Shown here piece after piece: positions 54,940 to 64,000 of a stretch of 64,000 nucleotides of DNA (the first letter of the stretch is position 1; every line of letters begins with the position of its first letter). The notes beneath the pieces are model-generated. The model saw only the letters and a program-made list of their open reading frames with translations. It had not been told where the DNA came from and made no database searches. The position numbers and the translations under genes are program-made. This stretch comes from Isoetes taiwanensis. Its lineage: Eukaryota > Streptophyta > Lycopodiopsida > Isoetales > Isoetaceae. The DNA lies in the NCBI GenBank assembly GCA_021234155.1, contig JAJEKV010000049.1, forward strand, positions 5,079,001-5,143,000. Direction: 5' to 3'.

Positions 54940-55581
54940 TTATACTTTTTTCTTGCAACTATAGCTGTCTGCTTAATGGAATAGCTAATGCCATTAATGG
55001 ATCAGCCAGGACCACGATGTAAATGCTCTAAAAGCACTCTCATTACAAGAGATTACTAGTGAAAGATGTAGATATGTCATCTTTACTTTTGACTCTTAGT
55101 TTTCTTCAGAAAATATTGCTTTCTTTTATGCTTGCACACGCAAGAGGAAACCAGAGTACTTCCCATGTGAAGCCTTGCTTGCTGCAAAATCAGCAATGGT
55201 AAACATATGAGGAAAAGAGGAAAGGACAGTTGGATATGGACAAAAACTCTGGCAGACATGACTTAATCACGAGTCTACAGGATATGGACGACGTAACAAA
55301 CACAAAAAAATCCTTGTACCGACCTTTGCATAACTGTATAACTTCCAAGCTTTAAAAAGCCAATACCTGAAACACACAGTTTTCATTCACTTGGAGTGCA
55401 TAGGACATCATATAATGCATGTGCCAAACAATATTTCTGTCACATTGCAATGTCCATGTACACAAGATGTTGGCTCTCAAATTCGTCAACTTAGAATTGA
55501 GAACCCGAACATCCATATATTTTCATACTTAAGAGGAAAACTCAAGGGAATACAGTGATACATGCAGTAATAAACATGGCC

Positions 55582-58062
55582 CTAGGAAGTTGCTTGGTTT
55601 TTCTTCAAGTCTTTCAACAAGCCAACAACCTGTTGCATTGTTGGTCGTTTCGAAGGGAACTCAGCAGTACATAAATATGCAATTCGCAACATTTCGAGCA
55701 TTTCCTCTGTAGACTCTTCACTTAAAAGCCTTGGATCTAGTGCCTTGTGACTGCGTTTATCACGAACTAAGGTCCTTACCCAGTTAATCAGCTTACCAGC
55801 ATAATTTCCTTTCCCAGTGGCAAGCTCAAACAGCACAATTCCAAAGCTGTAAACATCATCCTTTGCTGACAGATCCTTGCTCTCTATGTCTCCTGATTTG
55901 TACTCCCCTTCCTTCATGGCGAATAGTCATGCAATAACAGTGGCTGCCAAATGTGATTCATATTCTGCATCTAGCAATATGTTGCTTGACTTCACACTAG
56001 AATGCACAATTGGCGGAGAACAGCCATGATGCAGGAAAGATAAAGCCCTTGCAGTACCAAGAGCTATTTTATGTCTAGTAGGCCAGCTAAGGTGATCTTT
56101 TGGAAACTCAACCTCAGGCTGTTCCCATGTATCCATGGTCCAATCTTCTGTGTTCTGTATTCCTTCAGGAAGCTCATGAAGTTTGCTATAAAGGTCACCA
56201 TTTTCAAAATACTTGTACAAGAGAAGTTTTTCTATCCCAACCACACAATAACCGAGTAAAGGAACTAGGTTTACATGCTTCAATTTTCCAAGAGACTCAA
56301 GCTGCTGTGGCCCTCCTGTACTTTTGCCTATAATTGTTATAGCAATTTGAATATCACCTGGTAAGGTTCCCTTAAAAACAGTACCATAGTCACTCTCTGC
56401 AACCTGGCAATCCTTGCTGAAGTTAAACGTGCCAGATAACAAGTCGGAAAATGTGAGATTTGAAAGTGGCTTCTCAAATACCACAACAGGAATTGATGTT
56501 GGATCCTTGATGCCTGTGGCCCAAATGCTTGGATCAAGTTCAGAATTATATGGTCCACAGGCAGAAGCATACTTTTCTTCTTTGAGTTTCTTCGGAGAGC
56601 TCCAACTCCGCTGGCACAATATTACTACCATGAAAAGGCCTGATATGCCTATCAAGCTGCCTAAAACAACTCCTATAACTCCTCCAGTTGAAAGATGAGA
56701 ATGTGAACTCATGCCTGCACTGTTTGTTGTGTTATTTGTTGTGTTTGTGCTTGTGCAATTCACTATACATAGTCTGTCATTTCCCACAGTCGCATTAGAC
56801 CCATATCTATTATTGAAATCTGATGAAACAGATCCACTAAGGTTATTATGTGATAGGTTCACGTGATGGAGCTTATCCAAAGTCTCTATGCCACTTGGGA
56901 TCTCACCACTTAGACTGTTATATGAAAGGTCCAAATACTCAAGCAATACCAGCTTAAGAATTGATTCAGGAATACTTCCACCTATGTTGTTATGGGATAG
57001 ATCTATCAGGGAGAGGTTCCTCAAGTCCCCAATGCTATTGTTAATAGATCCTCCAAGCCCAGTTGATGACAGATTTACATATTCCAGATGTTTTGCTTCA
57101 GCAATTTCCAGAGATCTTGCATTTAGATATGGATTATATGCCATATTCACACGCCTCAATTGAGAGAAATTGCTCAAATCTATGGGACCAGCTGATGCAC
57201 TCAAATTGTTTGACGAAACATCTAAAATTTCCAAACTGCTCCATTTCTCAAAGACAGAAGAAATACTTCCATTAAATTGATTATTACTCAGATTCAGCTC
57301 CTTGATATTTGCATTCGAGATATTTGGAAGGTCCCCTGTTAATTTATTATGATCCAATCTAAGAATACTAAGAGAACCCACTGACCATACTTTCTGGGAT
57401 ACTTCCCCTGTGAAGTTGCTATTACTTGCCCATAACTTTTCTAGTTTAGAAGAGTTGGAAAAATAAGGAAACGACCCATGAAACATATTATTTGAAAGGT
57501 CAAGTACCTCTAGACTGGTGCAGTTGATGAAACTATCCATCAGAACACTTCCAAATCCGCTGCTGCTAAGATTTAAGTTGGAGAGGTTCCCCAAGAGACA
57601 AAACTGGCCTGAAATAGCTCCTGTAAATTTGTTATTTGACAGGTCCAGCTTCTGTATCGGCGATGCATTTCCTCTCAGAATAGAAAGTGTTGCATTGAAC
57701 CCATTCGAGGACAAATTTAAATTTGTAAGATTGCTCAATTTCCATATATCTTGCGGAACGGTACCATATATAGAATTGTTGAATAGATTTAACTGTTTCA
57801 AAGAACTCAATTTGCCGATGGAACTGTTAGGAATCACACCATGAAGTCCATAGCTTGTAAGCTGGATTTCTATTATGCTCTGATTTCTCGCATCACACTG
57901 TATTCCTTGCCAGCCACAATATGATCCAGATTCGTTAAATGAGGGGTTAAGTGATTTCATAAAATTTGTAATCGCCGTAGTTTCATTTACCAACGCTTCC
58001 GCACACCATAGCGATGCGAACAGAAGAAAAGTCGCGCCAACAGCTATCATCTTATGTAGCAA
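55582..58062 (-). pseudogene. LRR receptor-like kinase (At2g24230/At5g58150-like), pseudokinase with in-frame stop
   Basis: The start at 58062 gives a signal peptide (MLHKMIAVGATFLLFASLWC), an LRR N-cap with CGWQGIQC, about 13 LRRs (residues ~75-430), a transmembrane helix (~455-478, GGVIGVVLGSLIGISGLFMV) and a kinase domain. It most resembles the plant LRR-RLK group with FEKPLLNITF.DLL.AT and TDDW..DTWE. Key residues are lost: VAVK lysine is Thr (IQIAITII), HRD is HSS, DFG is absent, and an in-frame TGA interrupts at 55924-55926 (codon 712). About 15-20 residues of the activation segment are missing. Downstream, [17 protein letters not shown] and [18 protein letters not shown] continue in the same frame to a stop at 55582. 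Without the stop it would be about 824 residues, normal for the family. Confidence 0.85.
55924..55926 (-). other. in-frame TGA in the kinase activation segment
   Basis: On the minus strand GCA TGA CTA TTC GCC ATG AAG keeps one reading frame through the stop (VIA, stop, [12 protein letters not shown]). It falls where DFG and the activation loop should be. A truncated product would keep ectodomain, membrane helix and kinase N-lobe. Confidence 0.8.
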
Positions 58063-59919
58063 GCTTTTAAAGTACTAAAATCAAGCGCTGAAGAAGACGA
58101 AATTGACCCAAATGAATGGAAATAAAGCTAGAGAAGCGAATGCAGATTTTGCGTACAAGCACTTGACTACTCTCATCACTGAGACCGAAAAGGCAAACTA
58201 AACTGCACCCAATGAAATATTCAACGATACAGATTGAGAAATTTCCGGCATGCCAAGAAGGAAGTGATGATCATACATTATAATAGACAAGAAAAAAACG
58301 CAGCACCAACTGCTCGGGGCCACAGTTCCGGTAATTGTGAGATGACATCCAGAGGAAATTAGGCTATGCATGTAAGAAATTTCTTACAAGAATGAGTCGT
58401 TAAACGACGCTAGAACAGAGTAATCACATGCCGAATCCAACCGACCACGATAAGCATTAAAAGCTATGACCCAGTTAAGAAACTTCTTAAATGGGCCACC
58501 AAAAGTGGATCGCCATAGCCAGAGAACCGGGGATCGGCGGCGACGGAGCGGACTCATCGGACCCATAGAAGGCGCCAAAAATCTTTTCCACGTAATATAA
58601 TACAATACATATAATAAGATAAGATAAAGATAAATATATTTAGTTATATATTTTTTTATTACAACCATGGTGTATATTTTGCTACTAAGACCATGGCGTA
58701 TATTACTAGACGACAATATTTTTATGCTTTCTACGTATGGGCAATTGGGCATGTGGACATTCTTGGCTTCGGACATAGAGAAAAGACATAGGGGGCCCCT
58801 TCCACACTTGCCTTTTCCATGGAACCCGAACCCGACGGCACCACCTTTGGCATGTATTTGACGCGTAAGTCTGTCCATACATCAGTTGCCTCTGTTGTCT
58901 CTCTAGATTACCTCTTCATACATCAGTTGTTTGTTGTCTCTCTGTATTACCCTTTGTTCTCATGTGTGCCTCGCACTTGACAACTACAATGGCGTGTTGT
59001 TGTGAAAAGGCTGAGGAAGAACACGTGCTACTGGAATGATTATTAGTATTCAACAATGACATTCCTGTCCCTTATGCTTTTGCAGTCTAGCATTTCAAAT
59101 TGGATATAACTTTTACTCCAAATCATGGCCTCAGCAAACCATTCATCATGTGCTTCAAACATTTGGTTCTGTAGTTGTTCTCATTGTATTGCCTTCGCTT
59201 TTGTACTTAAAATAATAGCTCTTGTTTTGGATTGCTCCCCTCAAGGAGCAATTCGATAAGAAGTGAGTACTTTTGACATCTTAAGGCGCATTTTGGGGTA
59301 TCTGAAGATTAGCGACTATAGATTAATGACTATAGTCTTTCTTTCCTTTTTTGGCAGTAGAAAACTCTTTCATAATTTTCTATGTGATTGTGGGCCATGT
59401 GATTGAAGCCCAACCTCAATTTCTTCATCTCACACATGCATTGCTTATTCGAACTTCTTAAGAGTCAAACGGGAAGAATTCCTACTTCAAAATTGTTCAC
59501 AGAATTTCCATACAATTGGTTCTTTTAGTCAATCTTGTAAACTTTGTTATAATTAAGAGTGGAACTTTGTTATAATTAAGATCTAGAATTTCATACTCAA
59601 TACTAGTACAAATGAAAATTATTGTCTCATCTTGGCTGAAATAAATGGTGCAAAGTAACTAATATGTCTTGCATTATGGTAACTTTTATGTGGAGCTCAC
59701 ATGCACAAAAAGGGAAAAATGATAGCTGCAAGAGGTTGTGACATCCTGGGCAGTGCTGCAAATTTTATACCAACCATGTACATCAATTTGTGGAATTGTA
59801 GTAGCTGGAGGGCAAATCACCTATGTTACATCACTGTTCACGCCCATCTCCCTTGCTGTTGTTATTTTAGGGGCTCGTGTGAACACTACATTAGAGCTTT
59901 ATTCTTATATCCCCAAAAA
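58063..59919. other. upstream region of the kinase gene and intergenic DNA, no gene seen
   Basis: The first few hundred bases presumably include the kinase 5' UTR and promoter; I see no confident TATA or motif cluster. A 164-codon minus ORF (58384-58878) has no recognisable domain and a biased low-complexity middle. ACAATGGCGTG..., coding CCCEKAEEEHVLLE near 58990, faintly recalls a LINE finger. An 8 bp perfect hairpin (ATTGCTCC...GGAGCAAT) lies at 59231-59252. Confidence 0.5.
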
Positions 59920-60210
59920 CTAAGCATTAAATGATGTCTAATGTAGGACAATTGAAATTAACCTTATACCCCCAAAGTCAGCACCATCTTAAATGGTGCA
60001 TAATGTAGGACAACTAAAATTATCCTTATATCCCATCTTAAATAATGTCCAATGTAAAAGTCAACATTAAATGATGTCTAATGTAGGACAATTGAAATTA
60101 ACCTTATATCTCCAAATTAAGTAAGTGGCCCATCTTACATGGTGTCTAACGTAGAATTGAAATTATTCATGTAGGACAACTAAAATTATTCGAATATCCC
60201 CAACCTAAGC
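59920..60210. repeat. degenerate minisatellite
   Basis: Imperfect repeats built from ATGATGTCTAATGTAGGACA, ATTGAAATTAACCTTATA and CCCCAAA, at intervals of roughly 60-75 bp, with at least four partial units. No coding sequence. Confidence 0.75.
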
Positions 60211-61050
60211 AGACGTATTTTATTGATCACACGACATCAAATACAACTCATGCAACATCAAATATATTGGCCAATCTTGAACACGTAACCAGTAACCAGT
60301 GGTGTGGCAAGCTTAATGTCCCATCACTAGACCATGCACCGAAGCGAGAGGTATTTTTGACTAGCAGCTAGTAGTACCTACTTATTTTTAGTCCCTTTCC
60401 CATCTAAACTATGAGACATTGCATGTTCAATACTCGGATGGAATAATTATAATATATGTAAATTAAATAAAAAGAGAGGAATCATTTATTGATCACACAT
60501 TTACAATCTTTACCTATGGTTATGGCGGAATTGAGGAAAAGATTGTGGCTTGTAAATATCTTGCATTACTTTACCTCGTTATTCACAAAAGATGTACTAG
60601 AAATTATTATTCTTTTCATTAATTTGAGTTTCTACATCGGTTTAATCTAATGGTTGTCTTCTTCTTTTTTTCGTCTTGCAATGTGTCACAAATATATGTG
60701 CAATAATGACATATTATAATGCAAAATCAAGATGTAAAAGGACATTGTGACAAGGATAGTCTAAAAAATCGACAAGTACGACCAACATTTAACAGTGCCG
60801 TGAATTTGAGGGGAGTTGTAAGTGGGAGACAAATAAAGAGACAAGTTAAAAAGAAGCAAATGTACGAAGGAATGAAACATGAACAGGCAGCACGATATAA
60901 AACAAAGAAGATAGACAATGGGAATATTAGTAAAGGACTACTACTATGACATCTTGTGAATAGATGGGACCTTTGAGATGCAAAGTTTGACTCAAGGTCC
61001 ACTTTTATCAATGGTTTGGTACATATAGTTTGTTAGGTTGCTATTTTGGA
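60211..61050. other. no gene seen
   Basis: A 76-codon plus ORF (60719-60949), Lys/Gln/Arg-rich, with no recognisable domain. Otherwise AT-rich without features I can support. Confidence 0.55.
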
Positions 61051-61225
61051 TTTTTAGCACGCCAAACCCACCAAGCCTACAACCTTTTTTTGCAATTCTA
61101 GGCTATCATGTAGCACCTCAGCCTCAGCAAAAACCAAGGTGTCACTAGCGGATCATTGGATGTTGGATCTTTTAAATTGGTGGCTAAGAAAATTAAGAAA
61201 AGGCAAGGAAATAGTATGAGGAGAT
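61051..61225. repeat. dispersed repeat D, copy 3
   Basis: Same block as in the CACTA element (TTTTTAGCACGCCAAACC, GGCTATCATGTAGCACCTCA, AAGGTGTCAC, GAAAATTAAGAAAAGGCAAG), same orientation. It is 22 kb from the other copies and outside the transposon, so the repeat moves independently. Confidence 0.68.
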
Positions 61226-61737
61226 GAAATACGACGCGTCCCTTGCACGAGCTTCAAGCTTCGGCCTTTTAAATCTTAATCGTTCGGGGAGACGGACAAG
61301 TTTTATTTCCAATTTTTGGACAGGGGACGACACATTGGTATCAGAGCAATGATCTTGGAGGACCAGGATCGAGCACTGGCCATTTTCCTAGTAGTACTAA
61401 CAGTCTAGATCTTCAGTCTTGGAGTTGACATCCCAAGCATGAACCTCAAAAATTGGGAAAAAAAATTTCCAATCCTTAGAACAGTAAAGTAGAGGGTAAA
61501 AGCATGAAAGGGTGTCTATAAATGTAGCCCTTTTTGTACATATACATATGTACAAAATGCACATTTTTGGAATAACTGTCATCATGATCCGCTAGTAACT
61601 GCCATGATTAATGGCTATCCACTACTCTAAACCCGCAATTATCGGATTTTGAAATTCTTTCCCAAATTCTTTCTTGGTTTGCCTCCCGCCCCTGCCTTCT
61701 CTGCTTGAATTCCGATCACGAATTCTTCATCTAGCTA

Positions 61738-62160
61738 TGGCCCCAAAACGCCCCCAGATGAGTGCTTGCTCATCATCGGTAAGCAAGAAGCCGGTTCTTC
61801 CGGTAGTGGATTTTACCTCCAAGGAGTTTACGTTTGGGTTCTGAGGTGATCCAAGCCAAAGACCTCCGTGATAAACATGCAGAGGCCCACATACCCAACC
61901 TAGAGATGGTTATGAACGAGGTATGGGGTGAAGCTCCAAAAAACAGACGAGGATTCAAGGAAGGGAGAATCCAGAACGCATGGAAAGATGATTTTTTTAA
62001 ATATTATGAATTGGTTTATGGCAAGAAACAGGTTACAAACCATTATATTTCTACCTATTTTGCCAGAGCATTTGCTCTTCACTTGAAGGGACGGCTTGTT
62101 GATTGGATGGACGTGGCTAGGACCGCCAAAGATCTTGCCAAAACCCTCATTTGAGGCGTT
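61738..62160 (+). pseudogene. decayed gene of unknown family, 5' part
   Basis: ATG at 61738 opens MAPKRPQMSACSSSVSKKPV, stops after about 35 codons, and the reading continues one frame over: GSEVIQAKDLRDKHAEAHIP, NLEMVMNEVWGEAPKNRRGF, KDDFFKYYELVYGKKQVTNH, ALHLKGRLVDWMD (61834-62154). It looks protein-like (amphipathic, helical) but I do not recognise the family. It may be a TE-encoded protein or a host gene remnant. The downstream 62160-62830 continues in pieces. Confidence 0.4.
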
Positions 62161-62833
62161 ATGAGAGGACCCTACAACGAGGTAAATCCTCAACTATCAA
62201 ACCGGACATCGTGATTGCGTGAGGTAATATTAGAGCCCAGGTTATTCTAGATCGGATGTTGACACAATAAAGCGATTATTTAAGCATGGGTTGGAGGAGA
62301 AAACTAACCTATTGAATGAAGTAGAAGCACCGGAAGAAAAAAAGGAGGGATGCATTGAAGGTCATCACCGGATTGAGGGTAGAAAGGATATGCTATCAGA
62401 AGATCTGCAGCAGAATCCGCCGAAAAATAGATGAGACAAAACAGATTTTGACAAATTGTCCCAGGATCCTGGCCGGAAATCAAGTTATCTTTGAGTGTTG
62501 AAGTACAAGTTGGAAGACTTGGTTATGAGTAGACATGATAAAGAGCAAAGACTCTTCTAAGCTAGACATTGGTTTGCGGGAAGCAAACTAAAGAAATTGA
62601 AAGGCATGAAATCTCAATTGAACAAGCAAAGGAAAAACTTAATTGCATTGAATTGGTTCAGCAAAGGCACTCCACAGATTTTGGATTTCATGGGGAGAGG
62701 CGGACCTATTGTTTCGCACCCCGAGGCCCTACCCTATAGGAGCTACTTCTATAGAGCAGTTCATCACATTCGGTTCATGTACTGTTGTGGCCAAGGCTTT
62801 GGCAAAACTGGTTTGTTGTTGCTAGCTCCATAG
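62161..62833 (+). pseudogene. decayed gene of unknown family, 3' part
   Basis: Frame-broken continuation: KHGLEEKTNLLNEVEAPEEK (coiled-coil-like, about 62285), then 62597-62833 open with LNKQRKNLIALNWFSKGTPQ, ILDFMGRGGPIVSHPEALPY, FMYCCGQGFGKTGLL. No catalytic motif that I can name. It appears to belong with 61738-62160 by spacing and strand. Confidence 0.35.
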
Positions 62834-63249
62834 AGATGCTTATTGCCTCTTTCGCTTGTGTTATCCTGGTCCATGAAAGATGAATTGCATAAAAGGTTGA
62901 TCCGGGATGAGGGCATTCGAATTCAACTTGGTTTCCCCATTTTGTGAAAGGTATGCATTGCTCTCAACTAATTTAAACTTATATTTCACTTAATTCATAT
63001 TTGTTATTGTAATCTGCATAGTTCTACATGTATGGCTTTCGGTGCATTGCTATTCCTTGTACATGTATAACTTTTAGTGTACATCAGAAGTGAGAGGTAC
63101 ATAAGCATATATTTGCTTGTTTATTGATGCTTTTATTTTTGAGCTTGGACCAGAGTTGTATCGGTTGTACATGTCTCTAATGGAGTCTACATCCGCAAAT
63201 AGATGTACATGCATTTATCTTTAGAGTGCATCGTAGATGGATTCATAAG

Positions 63250-63470
63250 TATGTGCATTTTTACATATATGTGCTTTTTTTGGGCATAGATCTATATTCC
63301 CCGATTTGGATACGGGTACATATCGGGTACATCGGTGTACATCTCGGTACATTGATGTACCTTTATGTACATTGAGGAACATGTACATGTACATTTGGCT
63401 ATAGTTAAATGTAGTTACTTACATTTGGTACATTTTATGTACATGAAATGTACATGCTTGGCAGAATGTA
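63250..63470. repeat. TGTACAT-rich stretch
   Basis: About fifteen GTAC cores in 220 bp, most within palindromic TGTACA or ATGTACAT words, in no fixed period. The wider density begins near 63030. GTAC is the core bound by plant SPL/SBP-domain factors; any regulatory role for the next ORF is inference. Confidence 0.55.
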
Positions 63471-63636
63471 CCAGATATTTCTCATTAGTTCTGTTTTCAT
63501 GTTCTTTTTATGTCTATTGAAATTTAGATCATTTGTTTGTTTGGTGATGAGGTCGTTCCTATCCCGAGCGGCTTTAATGGTCGATGTTCTTGAGCCATCT
63601 GCATCGACTCTCTTCTGATTTTACCGAGCATAATAA

Positions 63637-64000
63637 GCGCACCGAATCAGACCCTCTACCTTCCACTCCAGATCACCAATGACATTTACGATTACCGCAT
63701 TAATAGAACAATGCGCAGCAGTGCCTCCTCGAACATGGCAAAGTGAAGTTGAGGAAATTGAGAGGATGGCACTTGAGAAAGCTAAAGCAGTGCAAGGTGC
63801 AGACCCTTCAATGACTGCTGCAACAGAAACTCCTTCATCACCAAGTGATAAATTAGTAATTGGAGAAGCTAAGAAAGATTCAGCTTCGTCACAAGATCAT
63901 CTGCGGGTCCCGATTCCGGACACGTTACGTAAGAAGCTACAAAGGAATCGGATTCAAATTTTATCCCGTGAGATACCGGGGAAGAGGAAGGCGAGTTGGT
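63637..64000 (+). CDS. unidentified ORF running off the window
   Basis: Open from after a TAA at 63634 to the end. The first ATG at 63679 gives MTFTITALIEQCAAVPPRTW, then EVEEIERMALEKAKAVQ, a Ser/Thr/Pro-rich stretch, and a basic end VPIPDTLRKKLQRNRIQILS. Low complexity with a charged helix; no domain recognised. It could be the 5' part of a gene or of a TE gag-like ORF. Confidence 0.35.

Noticed and set aside
58384-58878. 164-codon minus-strand ORF upstream of the receptor kinase.
   Set aside because: No domain, low-complexity Ile/Tyr/Leu middle and no splice or promoter context; likely a chance ORF.
58980-59030. CCCEKAEEEHVLLE reading resembling a LINE C-terminal zinc finger.
   Set aside because: Only 14 residues, no other LINE domain nearby; noted but too weak to call.
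59231-59252. Perfect 8 bp hairpin (ATTGCTCC, 6 nt loop, GGAGCAAT), considered as a Helitron 3' end.
   Set aside because: Not followed by CTRR-T at the right distance and no matching 5' TC end found.
1-64000. CRISPR arrays, prokaryotic operons, rRNA genes.
   Set aside because: None seen; direct repeats present are TE-related or plant tandem repeats, and the gene structure is eukaryotic.

Overview
The window looks like nuclear DNA of a land plant, probably a seedless vascular plant such as a fern (inference). It contains spliceosomal introns, Ty1/copia, LINE and CACTA elements, a plant LRR receptor-like kinase, and a PPR fragment whose wording resembles the expanded fern PPR family. There are no bacterial operons. 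Almost everything is mobile DNA or broken gene pieces, and I see no gene that is clearly intact.

Layout. (1) 1-9051: a broken Ty1/copia element (protease, integrase, RT, RNase H, 3' LTR), split by a 5.3 kb GC-rich LINE (about 617-5876). (2) 9052-35974 plus 44073-44516: an array of long units (U1-U7). The units repeat pieces of several host genes: a 3-ketoacyl-CoA synthase piece joined to a stearoyl-ACP desaturase piece, a COP1-interacting-protein-like (CIP7-like) gene with introns, an unidentified 69-codon exon, and an unidentified membrane-protein gene. Part of the array (7434-18270) is itself tandemly duplicated as 18271-28218, with a GCT microhomology junction inside the copia RT. Three younger LINE fragments interrupt the units. 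(3) 35975-44072: an 8.1 kb CACTA element, defined by its TIRs, a TAT target duplication and the empty sites in the sister units. It carries intron-containing pieces of PRMT6, organellar seryl-tRNA synthetase and a PPR gene. (4) 44517-45412: a 180 bp repeat in a 573 bp higher-order arrangement. (5) 45413-50692: GC-rich TE debris and an L1-type LINE with a poly(A) tail. (6) 51206-51709: a MITE-like element. (7) 52560-58062: an LRR receptor kinase gene with an in-frame stop and lost kinase motifs, plus a truncated tandem copy. (8) 58063-64000: mostly non-coding, with a minisatellite, a dispersed repeat, an unidentified decayed reading frame, and a TGTACAT-rich stretch before an ORF that runs off the end.

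Two observations matter most. Two independent structures, the tandem array and the CACTA element, have collected intron-containing fragments of at least seven host genes at the DNA level. Also, the differences between sister repeat units are strikingly concentrated at CAG/CTG trinucleotides, with recurrent strand-symmetric replacements (GCTG to CTTTG, CAGC to CAAAG). That points to residual consensus error at methylated CHG sites, so some apparent frameshifts here may not be real.
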